From positions 1 through 64,000 of the forward strand of contig DATGGU010000079.1 of NCBI GenBank assembly GCA_035308365.1: a DNA stretch of 64,000 nt, read 5' to 3'. The notes beneath the pieces were generated by a model. That model was not told the origin of the DNA. It worked only from the letters and a program-made list of their open reading frames with translations, and did not search any database. Shown here in pieces: positions 17,075-24,839 of this stretch (position 1 is its first letter; each line of letters begins with the position of its first letter). The stretch comes from PALSA-505 sp035308365 (lineage in GTDB: Bacteria; Actinomycetota; Actinomycetes; Streptosporangiales; Streptosporangiaceae). A program made the position numbers and the translations under genes.

Positions 17075-17640
17075 TCGTTCTCGTTGGTTTCATGGGGGCT
17101 GGGAAGTCCACTGTTGGCCCGCTGCTGGCGTCCGGGCTCGGCCTGCCGTTCGCCGATCTCGACCAGGTGATCGAGCAGCAGCAGGGGCGCTCGGTGCGGG
17201 ACATCTTCGCGGCCGGCGGCGAGGCGGCCTTCCGGGCGGTGGAACGCGAGGCGCTTGCCTCGTTCCTGGCCGGACCGGACGCGGTGCTGGCGCTGGGTGG
17301 CGGCGCGGTAGAGGACCCGGCGTCGCGCCGGCTGCTCCGTTCGGTCAGTGCCGTTTCGGTCAGTGCTATTTCGGTCAGTGCCGTTTCGGTCAATGCTGTT
17401 TCGGTCAGTGTCGTTTACCTGGAGGTCGGCTACGACGAGGCACTGCGCCGGGTCGGCCGCGACGCCGGGCGGCCGATGCTGGCCCGGGCCGATCTGGCCG
17501 ATATCTACCGGCGGCGGCTGGCCGGTTATGAGGCCGTTGCGACGCTGACAGTCGCCACCGGCGGCCGGCCGGCCGAGGCGGTGTGCGACGAGGTAATGGC
17601 CGGGCTGACGCGGCTGGAGCGGGCCGGATACTCTCACTAG
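17071..17640 (+). CDS. second shikimate kinase, minisatellite-containing
   Basis: 189 residues with every shikimate kinase motif in canonical form: GFMGAGKST (Walker A), DLDQVIE, FR in EAAFRAVE, GGGAVED and GRPMLAR for the lid. Between RRLL and VVYLEV lies an inserted Ser/Val/Ala run encoded by five 15-bp units (17341-17415, roughly SVSAV per unit). In related kinases these two segments are separated by only a few residues, so the insert adds about 20 residues at the edge of a core strand. The ATG overlaps the aroQ stop as ATGA. This is a second such gene in one operon. Confidence 0.9.
   Translation: MIVLVGFMGAGKSTVGPLLASGLGLPFADLDQVIEQQQGRSVRDIFAAGGEAAFRAVEREALASFLAGPDAVLALGGGAVEDPASRRLLRSVSAVSVSAISVSAVSVNAVSVSVVYLEVGYDEALRRVGRDAGRPMLARADLADIYRRRLAGYEAVATLTVATGGRPAEAVCDEVMAGLTRLERAGYSH
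17341..17415 (+). repeat. in-frame 15-bp minisatellite, five units
   Basis: Five consecutive units of the form TCGGTCAGTGCCGTT, differing at 0 to 3 positions, each coding for about SVSAV. The unit length is a multiple of three, so copy changes keep the reading frame. It lies inside the second shikimate kinase gene. Confidence 0.95.
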
Positions 17641-17700
17641 AACGATATTCGGTCTGCTCGGTCCACGGGCGGGTCGCGGCCTCGCTGGGAGGGTGGCGCT

Positions 17701-18750
17701 ATGCGCATCGGGATGTCCCTGAACTATGCCGGCGGCTTCGCCGAGACCGTCGGGGAGCTGGCCGACTACGAGACAGCCGGCCTGGACATCGTCTTCGTGC
17801 CCGAGGCCTACAGCTACGACGCGGTGAGCCAGCTCGGCTTCATCGCGGCCAGGACCACGCGGCTGCAGATCGCCTCGGGCATCCTGCAGCTCTACTCCCG
17901 GACCCCGGCGCTGACCGCCATGACCGCGGCCGGGCTGGACTATGTGTCGAACGGCCGGTTCAATCTTGGCATCGGCGCATCCGGGCCGCAGGTCATCGAG
18001 GGCTGGCACGGCGTCCCCTATGACGCGCCGCTCGGCCGGACCCGGGAGATCATCGAGATCTGCCGCAAGGTCTGGGCGCGCGAGCGGCTGGAGTACGACG
18101 GACGGTACTACCAGATCCCGCTGCCGGCCGACCAGGGCACCGGGCTCGGCAAGGCGCTCAAGCTGATCAACCACCCGGTACGTGACCACATCCCGGTCAT
18201 CCTCGCCGCCATCGGCCCCAAGAACGTGCAGCTCGCGGCCGAGCTGGCCGAGGGCTGGGAACCGATCTTCTACATGCCTGAGAAGGCCGGCGAGGTGTGG
18301 GGTGAGCCGCTGGCCGCCGGGCAGGCCAAGCGGGACCCGGCCCTCGGGCCACTGGACGTGTACGCGCAGGCCGGGCTGGCCATCGGCGACGACGTGTCCG
18401 GCTACATCGACCTGATCAAGCCGATGCTCGCGCTGTACGTGGGCGGCATGGGCGCGCGCCGGGACAAGGGCCCGAACTTCTACTTCAACCTGGCGACACG
18501 GTATGGCTACGGCTCCGAGGCAGAGAAGATCCAGGACGCCTACCTGGCCGGGCGCAAGGACGAGGCCACCTCCTACGTCCCGGACGAGCTGGTCGAGCGG
18601 ATCTCGCTGATCGGCCCCGAGGGCTACGTGCGGGACCGGATCGCCGCTTTGCGCGAGTCCGGTGTCACCACACTGAACGTCACCCCGCTGGCCGCCACAC
18701 ACGCCGAGCGGGTCGCCCTGATCGAGAAGGTCCGCGACCTGGCGGGCTGA
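17701..18750 (+). CDS. F420-type luciferase-like oxidoreductase
   Basis: 349 residues of the LLM-class flavin/F420 oxidoreductase family (TIM-barrel). Markers: MRIGMSLNYAGGF, DIVFVPEAYSYD, TTRLQIASGI, GRFNLGIGASGPQVIEGWHG and RTREIIEICRKVW. Length and blocks are those of the F420-dependent members common in actinomycetes; the substrate is unknown. A GGGAGGG site lies 7 bases before the ATG. It follows the shikimate operon by 60 bases in the same direction but may have its own promoter. Confidence 0.88.
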   Translation: MRIGMSLNYAGGFAETVGELADYETAGLDIVFVPEAYSYDAVSQLGFIAARTTRLQIASGILQLYSRTPALTAMTAAGLDYVSNGRFNLGIGASGPQVIEGWHGVPYDAPLGRTREIIEICRKVWARERLEYDGRYYQIPLPADQGTGLGKALKLINHPVRDHIPVILAAIGPKNVQLAAELAEGWEPIFYMPEKAGEVWGEPLAAGQAKRDPALGPLDVYAQAGLAIGDDVSGYIDLIKPMLALYVGGMGARRDKGPNFYFNLATRYGYGSEAEKIQDAYLAGRKDEATSYVPDELVERISLIGPEGYVRDRIAALRESGVTTLNVTPLAATHAERVALIEKVRDLAG

Positions 18751-19264
18751 GCGGGCGCGGTGTCCGTCCCGGGCGCAGCGGTCCGGACGGCCACCGCCGC
18801 GCCGGTGCCGATCGCGGCGGCGTACATGAACCACGTGGAGGGCGGCAGCCACTGCTCCATCCGCCGCCAGTCGCTGGGCCAGTCGCTGACGAACTCGTCG
18901 CTGCGGTAGCCAGGCTTATACAAGATCCCGGTGCCCGCCGTGGTCATGCCGCAGATCCCGTTAGTGATGCCGCCGGGCTGCGGCAGGAACTGCCAGCTTC
19001 CCGCCCCGCCGTAGTACTGCGGTTAGTTGAGCCCGGAGCCGTTGAGCATGCACGAGGCGTATGGGTTGAGTCCGCAGATCCAGTTGAGCTGGTCGTCGGC
19101 GTAGGCCTGCAGCCGGGCGGCGAACTCGCCGTCGCTGGTGTGAGCGGCGGCCAGCGACGCGGTTCGCGCGTTCTCGCCCTGCTACCAGCCGCCGGCCTGC
19201 GACGGCGGCGTGACATCACGCGGGAAGAAGAACGTCGTGTACCGGGCCCCCTGGAATACTGCAC
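18750..19264 (-). pseudogene. remnant of an (alpha/alpha)6-type glycoside hydrolase
   Basis: On the minus strand one frame reads as the C-terminal part of a secreted hydrolase but is broken by TAG at 19182-19184 and TAA at 19023-19025. Readable pieces, in order, are YADDQLNWICGLNPYASCML, then QYYGGAGSWQFLPQPGG, then ITNGICGMT, then MEQWLPPSTWFMYAAA. The NPY and EQWLP patterns remind me of GH9-like enzymes, but that name is uncertain. The N-terminal half is missing; the MocR gene abuts. The two stops lie in the same frame, so this is decay, not one sequencing error. Confidence 0.65.
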
Positions 19265-19327
19265 GAATTGCCTGGCGTACCCGCCCGGCGATCCCTGGCG
19301 GGTGGTTTCGTTTGTGGTCGCGCTGGG

Positions 19328-20806
19328 TCAGTATGGTTTCGCGGTGATGCCGGCGATGGTGGCGATTCCCTCGGTGAGGATGGCTGGGGGGTTGGCGGCG
19401 TAGCCGAGGACCAGGCCTGGCGGGCCCGGGCTCTGCCGGTGCCAGGACAGCGGCTGCACCTTGATGCCATGGGCCAGTGCGGCGCCCGCAAGCTCGCCGT
19501 CGTCGAAGTCCGCGTCGAAGGTGACCATCAGATGGAGTCCCGCGGCGGCCCCGTGTACCCGCGCGCCTGGCAACTGCGCCGCGATCGCGTCGATCATCGC
19601 GTCCCGGCGGCGGCGGTGCCGTTTGCGGAGGAACCGGAGCTGGCGTTCCAGCTCGCCGGACTCCATCAGCCGGGCCAGCACCAGCTGCGGGAGCACCGCG
19701 TTCCCCAGGTCGGCGCTCCGCTTGGCGGCGACAAGCGTGGCCGCGTGCCGGGGCGGCGGGAGTATCCAGCCGACCCGCAGCGCCGGGGCGAGCAGCTTGG
19801 ATACGCTGCCGACGTAGCAGACCTGCTCGGTGAGCATCGACCGCACGGCGGGGACCGGAGGCCGGTCGTAGCGGTGCTCGGCGTCGTAGTCATCCTCGAT
19901 GATCAGCCCGCCGTCGCGGGCCCAGCCGATCAGCTCGCGGCGCCGCTCTCCGTCGAGCACCACCCCGGTCGGGAACTGATGCGCCGGGGTCAGCATGACT
20001 GCCGCGGCGCCGCTGGCGCGCAGCTCATCAACCCGGACGCCGCCGGAGTCTACGGTGACCGGCACGGTGCGCAGCCGCAGGCTCTGCAGATGCTGGCGCA
20101 GGCCCAGCGACCCGGGATCCTCCACCGCCACCTGGTCTATGCCATGATCACGAAGCACCTGCGCGAACAGGCCGACGCCCTGCGCGACGCCGTTGACGAT
20201 GATCACGTCCGCCGGATCCGCGCGGAACCCGCGGGTGCGGGCCAGCCAGTTCGCGACCGCCGTCCGCAGCGCCGGCGTGCCGCGCGGGTCGCCGTAGCCG
20301 AAGTCGGCCGGCGACAGGCCGGCGAGTACGGCCCGCTCGGCGCGCAGCCACGCCGCCCGCGGGAACGCTGCCAGATCGGGAACGCCGGGGGTCAGGTCGA
20401 TCCGGGCTGGCGCCGCCCGCAGCGAGTCGAAGATATCCGCGCCCGGCACGTCCTGGAAGAGTGCCCGCGCCGGCCTGGCCGGCTCAGCGACCGGAACTGG
20501 CTCCGTAAGAGTGGGCCCTGGCGCAGCGAGCCTTGACGGAGCGGGCGCCGCGACGACGATCGTCCCGCCCCGTCCCCGCCCGGCCACCTGCCCGTGTTCG
20601 CTCAAGCGCTGGTAGGCCTCGGTCACCACACCGCGTGACACCCGCAGTTCCGTGGCCAGCACCCGGGAGGCGGGCAGCCTGCTGCCCACCGGCAGGCGGC
20701 CATCCGAGATCGCCTGCCGGAGCTGCCGGGTCAGCCAGTCGGACAGCCCACCGGCCGGTGCGTCGCCGAGGTTGAGCTGAAGAAAGTCCGCGCCCTCTGC
20801 ACCCAC
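19328..20806 (-). CDS. MocR-family PLP-dependent transcription regulator
   Basis: About 492 residues. An N-terminal GntR-type winged helix (QLRQAISDGRLPVGSRLPAS, then SRGVVTEAYQRL) is joined to a fold-type I aminotransferase domain with VNGVAQGVGL, the Asp/Tyr block IIEDDYDAEHRYD and the PLP-Lys block GSVSKLLAPALRVGW. Such proteins sense PLP or an amino compound. The GTG at 20806 begins the conserved domain with no ribosome site, suggesting a leaderless mRNA; the longer reading to 20902 covers operator DNA instead. It is divergent from an EamA transporter, with three matching operator units between. Confidence 0.85.
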   Translation of the reverse strand: MGAEGADFLQLNLGDAPAGGLSDWLTRQLRQAISDGRLPVGSRLPASRVLATELRVSRGVVTEAYQRLSEHGQVAGRGRGGTIVVAAPAPSRLAAPGPTLTEPVPVAEPARPARALFQDVPGADIFDSLRAAPARIDLTPGVPDLAAFPRAAWLRAERAVLAGLSPADFGYGDPRGTPALRTAVANWLARTRGFRADPADVIIVNGVAQGVGLFAQVLRDHGIDQVAVEDPGSLGLRQHLQSLRLRTVPVTVDSGGVRVDELRASGAAAVMLTPAHQFPTGVVLDGERRRELIGWARDGGLIIEDDYDAEHRYDRPPVPAVRSMLTEQVCYVGSVSKLLAPALRVGWILPPPRHAATLVAAKRSADLGNAVLPQLVLARLMESGELERQLRFLRKRHRRRRDAMIDAIAAQLPGARVHGAAAGLHLMVTFDADFDDGELAGAALAHGIKVQPLSWHRQSPGPPGLVLGYAANPPAILTEGIATIAGITAKPY

Positions 20807-20810
20807 CGTT

Positions 20811-20856
20811 ATGGACTGGTCAACCGGGCGTGGATTAGCTATGCCCACCGGGCCAT
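20811..20856. promoter_or_regulatory. MocR operator unit 1
   Basis: 46-bp unit running from ATGGACTGGT to CACCGGGCCAT, which are imperfect inverse copies of each other. It begins 5 bases from the MocR GTG, so binding would block its own expression. Middle bases include TGGATTAGCTATGCC, shared with unit 2. Confidence 0.7.
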
Positions 20857-20935
20857 TGTGTCGTGAAGGTGACCCCCGCGGACAGGGGCCAAGGGCCGGC
20901 AAGGCGATGGAAGAGGATCCGCGCCGGTCACGGTT

Positions 20936-20981
20936 ATGGACCGGTTAGCTAAGCCAGGTTTGGCTATGCCCACGGGGCCAT
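20936..20981. promoter_or_regulatory. MocR operator unit 2
   Basis: Same 46-bp arrangement as unit 1: ATGGACCGGTTAGCT at the left and CACGGGGCCAT at the right, with TTTGGCTATGCC between. It lies midway between the divergent mocR and eamA genes. Confidence 0.7.
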
Positions 20982-21104
20982 TGTGCAGCGATGGTGAACC
21001 CGAGGCGGGGGGCGCCAGGCGGGCGAGACCGGGCCGGTGGAGCATCGTCAACGGCGTGGGCAGGATGACGGCCGGAGGGAACCCGCCCCGTCGTGCACAC
21101 CATT

Positions 21105-21150
21105 ATGGACCAGTTAACTGAGCATTGTTTGGCCCTACCCACCGGGCCAT
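21105..21150. promoter_or_regulatory. MocR operator unit 3
   Basis: ATGGACCAGTTAACT to CACCGGGCCAT over exactly 46 bp, matching units 1 and 2 in spacing and both half-sites. It ends 20 bases before the likely GTG start of the EamA transporter, overlapping where its promoter should be. Confidence 0.7.
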
Positions 21151-21170
21151 TGGGCCGCGATGGTGAGTCC

Positions 21171-22181
21171 GTGAACAGAGAACTGAGGGTGAGGAGCGGG
21201 GCGGGCGTCAGGAGTATTGCCAGAGGCATGGCCGGCATGGTGATCGTCGGCAGCAGTGTCGGGGTGTCGCATACGCTCACCCATGCGCCGCTGCTGGCCG
21301 CCCAGGCCGTGCGCTACGCGATCGCGGTCCCGATCCTGCTGGTCCTGGCCAGGTCGGCGCCTGCCCCGGTGCTCCGGCCGCGGGGGCGGGAGTGGCTCTG
21401 GCTTGGCGGCATCTCGGCCACCGGGCTGGTCCTGTTCAACGTGGCTATTGTGCGTGGCGTCGCGCACGCCCAGCCCGCCGCCATCGCGGTCGCGGTGGCG
21501 TTCGCGCCCGTGCTGCTCGGCGTCATCGGCCCGCTGCTGGAGGGCCAGGCGCCGCGGCGTCAGATCCTGGTGGCCGCCGCGGTGGTCACCGCCGGGAGCG
21601 TGCTGGTCGAAGGTGCCGGGCGGACCGGCGCGGCCGGGCTGGCCTGGGCGGCCGTCGCCCTGGTCTGCGAGGCGGCGTTCACCCTGCTGGCCGTGCCTGT
21701 GCTGCCCCGGCACGGCGCCTGGGGCGTATCCGTGCACTCGGTCTGGATCGGCGCGGTCATGCTGGCCTTGCTGAGCGTCGTCACCGAGGGACCGGCCGCG
21801 GTCACCCGGCTCAGCCTGGCGGACTGGGCGGCGGTCGGCTATCTGGCGGTCATGGTGACCGCGGTGGCCTTCATCCTCTGGTATTCGGCCGTGGCCGCAC
21901 TCGGCCCCGGCCCGGTCGGCCTGCTCACCGGAATCGCACCGGTCTCGGCGGCGCTGACCGGCATCATGATGGGCAGCCAGGCGCCGCGCCCGCTCATGTG
22001 GCTGGGCATGCTGGTCGTCATCGGTGGCCTGGTCACCGGCCTGAGAGCCACCCGAACCGCACAGGAGATCCATGTTCGCCTACGACCGCGCGGTCGCCGA
22101 ACGGTACCCAACGATCCGGGCTGGCGTGATCCACGCGACCGGCCTGACCAACGGCCCGAGCTCACCAGCCCTGCAAGCTGA
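21171..22181 (+). CDS. EamA/DMT-family exporter
   Basis: About 336 residues of the drug/metabolite transporter superfamily, with ten hydrophobic helices in two EamA repeats. Examples are AGMVIVGSSVGVS at the start and GPVGLLTGIAPVSAALTGIM late in the second repeat. Family members export amino acids and related metabolites across the inner membrane. A GTG at 21171 is chosen over ORF-start codons inside the operator at 21093; a GTG at 21189 is also possible. The last 110 bases overlap the next gene in another frame, so its hydrophilic C-terminal tail (after GLVTGLRATR) is unusual. Probably regulated by the divergent MocR. Confidence 0.8.
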   Translation: MNRELRVRSGAGVRSIARGMAGMVIVGSSVGVSHTLTHAPLLAAQAVRYAIAVPILLVLARSAPAPVLRPRGREWLWLGGISATGLVLFNVAIVRGVAHAQPAAIAVAVAFAPVLLGVIGPLLEGQAPRRQILVAAAVVTAGSVLVEGAGRTGAAGLAWAAVALVCEAAFTLLAVPVLPRHGAWGVSVHSVWIGAVMLALLSVVTEGPAAVTRLSLADWAAVGYLAVMVTAVAFILWYSAVAALGPGPVGLLTGIAPVSAALTGIMMGSQAPRPLMWLGMLVVIGGLVTGLRATRTAQEIHVRLRPRGRRTVPNDPGWRDPRDRPDQRPELTSPAS

Positions 22182-22758
22182 CTACGGAGCTGAACAGCGG
22201 GCGGTGCTCGCCAAGCTGGCCGGCACACCCCTGGCGGATCTCCCGTCGATCGCGGCCTGGCGCCGCGTCTTCACCAGCTTCGGCGCGAAACCCACCCAGT
22301 ACCGCAACGCCGCCGAAGCCCTGCTCCGCAGGCTCACCAAGCAGGGTGACATCCCTGCGATCGCCACCCTGGTGGACATCGGCAACCTGGTATCGATCCG
22401 GTACGCCATGCCGGTCGCCGTGTTCGATCTTGCCGGCATCGCCGGCTCGATCACCGTCCGGTTCGCCACCGGCACCGAGTCCTTCGACGACCTCGGCTCC
22501 GACGGCAGCGTCTCACCGGACCCGGGCGAGGTTATCTTCGCCGACCAAGAGAACGTCGTTGCCGCCCGCCGCTGGTGCTGGCGGCAGAGCGCCCGCAGTG
22601 CGGCCACCCCGGCCACGACCGCCGCCCTCATCGTCATCGAAGGCCACCACGCCGCGGCGGCCCAGGAGATCCCCGCGGCCCTCACCGACCTCACCCACCT
22701 CCTGGCCACCCACCAGCCTGCCAGCCAGACAACCGCCCGCACCCTCCCACCGTCCTGA
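22072..22758 (+). CDS. B3/4-domain protein
   Basis: 228 residues with the fold seen in the B3/B4 domain of phenylalanyl-tRNA synthetase beta chain, where it edits or binds an aromatic amino acid. Key blocks are PSIAAWRRVFTSFGAKPTQ, NAAEALLRRL, LVDIGNLVSIRYAMPVAVFD and DPGEVIFADQENVVAARRW. Free-standing B3/4 proteins are thought to be involved in amino-acid or tRNA metabolism. The ATG at 22072 has GGAG six bases upstream, so a 110-base overlap with the EamA gene is well supported. Context suggests co-regulation with the exporter. Confidence 0.82.
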   Translation: MFAYDRAVAERYPTIRAGVIHATGLTNGPSSPALQADYGAEQRAVLAKLAGTPLADLPSIAAWRRVFTSFGAKPTQYRNAAEALLRRLTKQGDIPAIATLVDIGNLVSIRYAMPVAVFDLAGIAGSITVRFATGTESFDDLGSDGSVSPDPGEVIFADQENVVAARRWCWRQSARSAATPATTAALIVIEGHHAAAAQEIPAALTDLTHLLATHQPASQTTARTLPPS

Positions 22759-22860
22759 GCGCTGGTGTGAACTCCTGGTGAGGTCCGCCGTTTCGGTGGC
22801 GCGCGCTGTGTCCGTCCGGCTACGTTGAGGCGGGTTCGCGTACCAGGGAGGCTATTGCCG

Positions 22861-22971
22861 ATGTTCGGCCGGGCAGCGCACATACTGGACAGGAACGCCG
22901 TGATCGGGCTCGCGATCATCGCCGCGATCCTGCTGCTAGCGGGTTTGCTGGTCGCCGTCGATCTTCCCTGA
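22861..22971 (+). CDS. 36-residue single-pass membrane peptide
   Basis: Short ORF starting ATG with GGGAGG nine bases upstream. It encodes a basic/polar N-terminus (MFGRAAHILDRN) then a hydrophobic helix of about 19 residues (AVIGLAIIAAILLLAGLLVA) and ends VDLP. Composition and site are typical of small actinobacterial membrane proteins. No homologue is recognised. It lies 57 bases before pepQ. Confidence 0.5.
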   Translation: MFGRAAHILDRNAVIGLAIIAAILLLAGLLVAVDLP

Positions 22972-23028
22972 GCCAAGCCGGCCGGACACGCCTCGATGGG
23001 TGCCGGCTCGGCGCGTACAGTCGGCCTT

Positions 23029-24120
23029 ATGCCGGAAATCCATGCCGCCCGCCGCGAGCGCGCCCAGGCGCGCGTAGCCGCGCTCGGCGCCGACGCCGCC
23101 CTGATCACCCACCTGCCGAACGTCCGGTATCTCACCGGCCTGGCCAGCTCGAACGCCGCGCTGCTCATGCCGGCTTGCGGCGACTGCCTGCTCGCCACCG
23201 ACTCGCGCTACGCGCTCGCCGCCGAGCGGGACTGCCCCGACCTCCCGCTGGTGGTCTACCGGTTCCTGGTGCCCGCGCTCGGCGAGACCGCCGCGGCGCG
23301 TGGATACACCAAGCTGCTGTTCGAGGCCCAGCAGATGACGGTGGCCACTCACCTGAAGCTTGCCGCCGAAGCCGGTGGTGCCATCCTGGAGCCATTCGGT
23401 CAGGTCATCGAGGAACTGCGTACCGTCAAGGACGAAGAAGAGCTCCGCCTGCTCGCCGCGGCCTGCCAGATCAGCTCCCGCGCGCTGGAGGAACTGCTGC
23501 CGGAGATCGCGCCGGGCGTGACCGAACGGCAGCTGGCGACGGCCATCGAACGGCGGATGGTGGATCTCGGCGCGGAGGCGCTGGCCTTCGACACGATCGT
23601 GGCCAGCGGGCCGAACGGCGCGTTTCCGCACCACCGGGCCGGGCAGCGGACGCTGGAGCGGGGCGACCTGGTCACCATCGACTTCGGGGCGCGGGTCGGC
23701 GGCTACCACGCCGACATGACCAGGACCCTGTGCCTCGGCGAGCCCGCCCAGTGGCAGCGGGACATCTACGACCTCGTGGCCCGGGCGCAGCGGGCCGGGA
23801 TGGAGGCCGCCCGGGCCGGCGCCGAGCTGACCGACGTGGACGCCGCGGCCCGGGATGTGATCGACGACGCCGGCCACGCCGAGCACTTCCAGCACGGGCT
23901 CGGCCACGGTGTGGGCCTCGAGGTGCACGAGGCACCGATGCTCGGGTACGGAACCCCGGGTAGACTCGCTGCCCGGGTCCCGGTCACCATCGAGCCTGGC
24001 GTTTACCTGCCGGGCATGGGCGGCGTCCGGATCGAGGATGTCCTCGTAGTCGGCGACGACGGGGCCTTTGCACCAACAGACCTGCTCACCACGACCACCA
24101 GGGAGCTGCTCGCGCTATAA
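23029..24120 (+). CDS. M24 Xaa-Pro aminopeptidase
   Basis: Creatinase-fold metallopeptidase of 363 residues that removes residues preceding proline (PepQ/aminopeptidase P type). The N-terminal domain (NVRYLTGLASSNAAL) precedes the catalytic pita-bread domain with metal ligands Asp in VTIDFGARVGGYHADMTRT (two Asp), His in HGLGHGVGLEVHE, Glu in VTIEPGVYLPG and Glu in VRIEDVLVV. An ATG at 23029 begins the alignable part. pepQ-efp-nusB is a conserved actinobacterial order that normally directly follows the aro genes; here about 5 kb of other genes intervene. Confidence 0.92.
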   Translation: MPEIHAARRERAQARVAALGADAALITHLPNVRYLTGLASSNAALLMPACGDCLLATDSRYALAAERDCPDLPLVVYRFLVPALGETAAARGYTKLLFEAQQMTVATHLKLAAEAGGAILEPFGQVIEELRTVKDEEELRLLAAACQISSRALEELLPEIAPGVTERQLATAIERRMVDLGAEALAFDTIVASGPNGAFPHHRAGQRTLERGDLVTIDFGARVGGYHADMTRTLCLGEPAQWQRDIYDLVARAQRAGMEAARAGAELTDVDAAARDVIDDAGHAEHFQHGLGHGVGLEVHEAPMLGYGTPGRLAARVPVTIEPGVYLPGMGGVRIEDVLVVGDDGAFAPTDLLTTTTRELLAL

Positions 24121-24121
24121 A

Positions 24122-24208
24122 AAGATCCTTTCAAATCATGATAATGATCATGAAACTAGGCTCTGACCTGCGACAATCAGCAGTGAATGTCGCTTTTGAA
24201 AAGATCTT
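24122..24208. promoter_or_regulatory. AT-rich nested palindromes with a Fur-type box
   Basis: Between pepQ and efp lies an AT-rich island. Outer arms AAGATCCTTTCAAA (24122-24135) and TTTGAAAAGATCTT (24195-24208) match at 13 of 14 positions. Inside, TCATGAT and ATCATGA (24136-24153) form a dyad, within which TGATAATGATCATGA (24139-24153) fits the 7-1-7 box of Fur-family metal regulators with two mismatches. It could be the pepQ terminator or an operator for efp. Confidence 0.45.
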
Positions 24209-24255
24209 AAGCGGGGCGGGGCCCTGGTGCTAGCGCATCCAGGAGAGAACCGCAC

Positions 24256-24813
24256 GTGGCCACGACGAACGATCTGAAGAACGGGATGACGCTGAGCATC
24301 GACGGCCAGCTCTGGACCGTGGTGGAGTTCCAGCACGTCAAGCCCGGCAAGGGTGGCGCGTTCGTGCGCAGCAAGCTCAAGAACGTGCTGTCCGGCAAGG
24401 TGGTCGACCGTACGTTCAACGCCGGCGTCAAGGTTGACGTGGCGAATGTGGACAAGCGGGAGATGCAGTACCTCTACCGCGAGGGCGACGACTTCGTCTT
24501 CATGGACACCCAGGACTACGACCAGCCGCACGTTCCCGCGTCCGTCGTGGGTGACGCCGCGAATTTCCTGCTCGAAGAGCAGATGGTGACGGTGGCCTTC
24601 AACGACGGAACGCCGCTGTACGTGGACCTGCCCGCCGCCGTGGAGCTGACCATCACCCAGACCGACCCGGGCGTGCAGGGTGACAGGTCCACCGGCGGCA
24701 CCAAGCCGGCCACGTTGGAGACCGGCGCCCAGGTCCAGGTGCCGCTGTTCATCTCGGCCGGTGAGAAGGTCAAGGTGGACACCCGCACCGGCGAGTACCT
24801 CAGCCGCGCGTGA
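24256..24813 (+). CDS. efp: translation elongation factor P
   Basis: 185 residues, normal length. It enters stalled ribosomes at polyproline runs. The KOW-like N-terminal domain has the tip loop HVKPGKGGAFVRSK with Lys32 at the apex and proline before it, as in the actinobacterial form that usually needs no Lys modification. The two OB domains end with the family signature GEKVKVDTRTGEYLSRA. GTG start at 24256, GAGAG 9 bases upstream. Followed by nusB after a repeat-filled gap. Confidence 0.97.
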   Translation: MATTNDLKNGMTLSIDGQLWTVVEFQHVKPGKGGAFVRSKLKNVLSGKVVDRTFNAGVKVDVANVDKREMQYLYREGDDFVFMDTQDYDQPHVPASVVGDAANFLLEEQMVTVAFNDGTPLYVDLPAAVELTITQTDPGVQGDRSTGGTKPATLETGAQVQVPLFISAGEKVKVDTRTGEYLSRA

Positions 24814-24839
24814 TCTGCCGGCAGCAGCGCGAAACGAGG

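Noticed and set aside
13799..17640. Fusion between aro genes
   Set aside because: All junctions have stop codons with ATGA overlaps, so they are separate proteins.
20811..21170. Repeated short peptides of the form MDxL...MPTGPL in plus frames
   Set aside because: They arise from the 46-bp operator units; differences are not biased to third codon positions and no ribosome sites are present.
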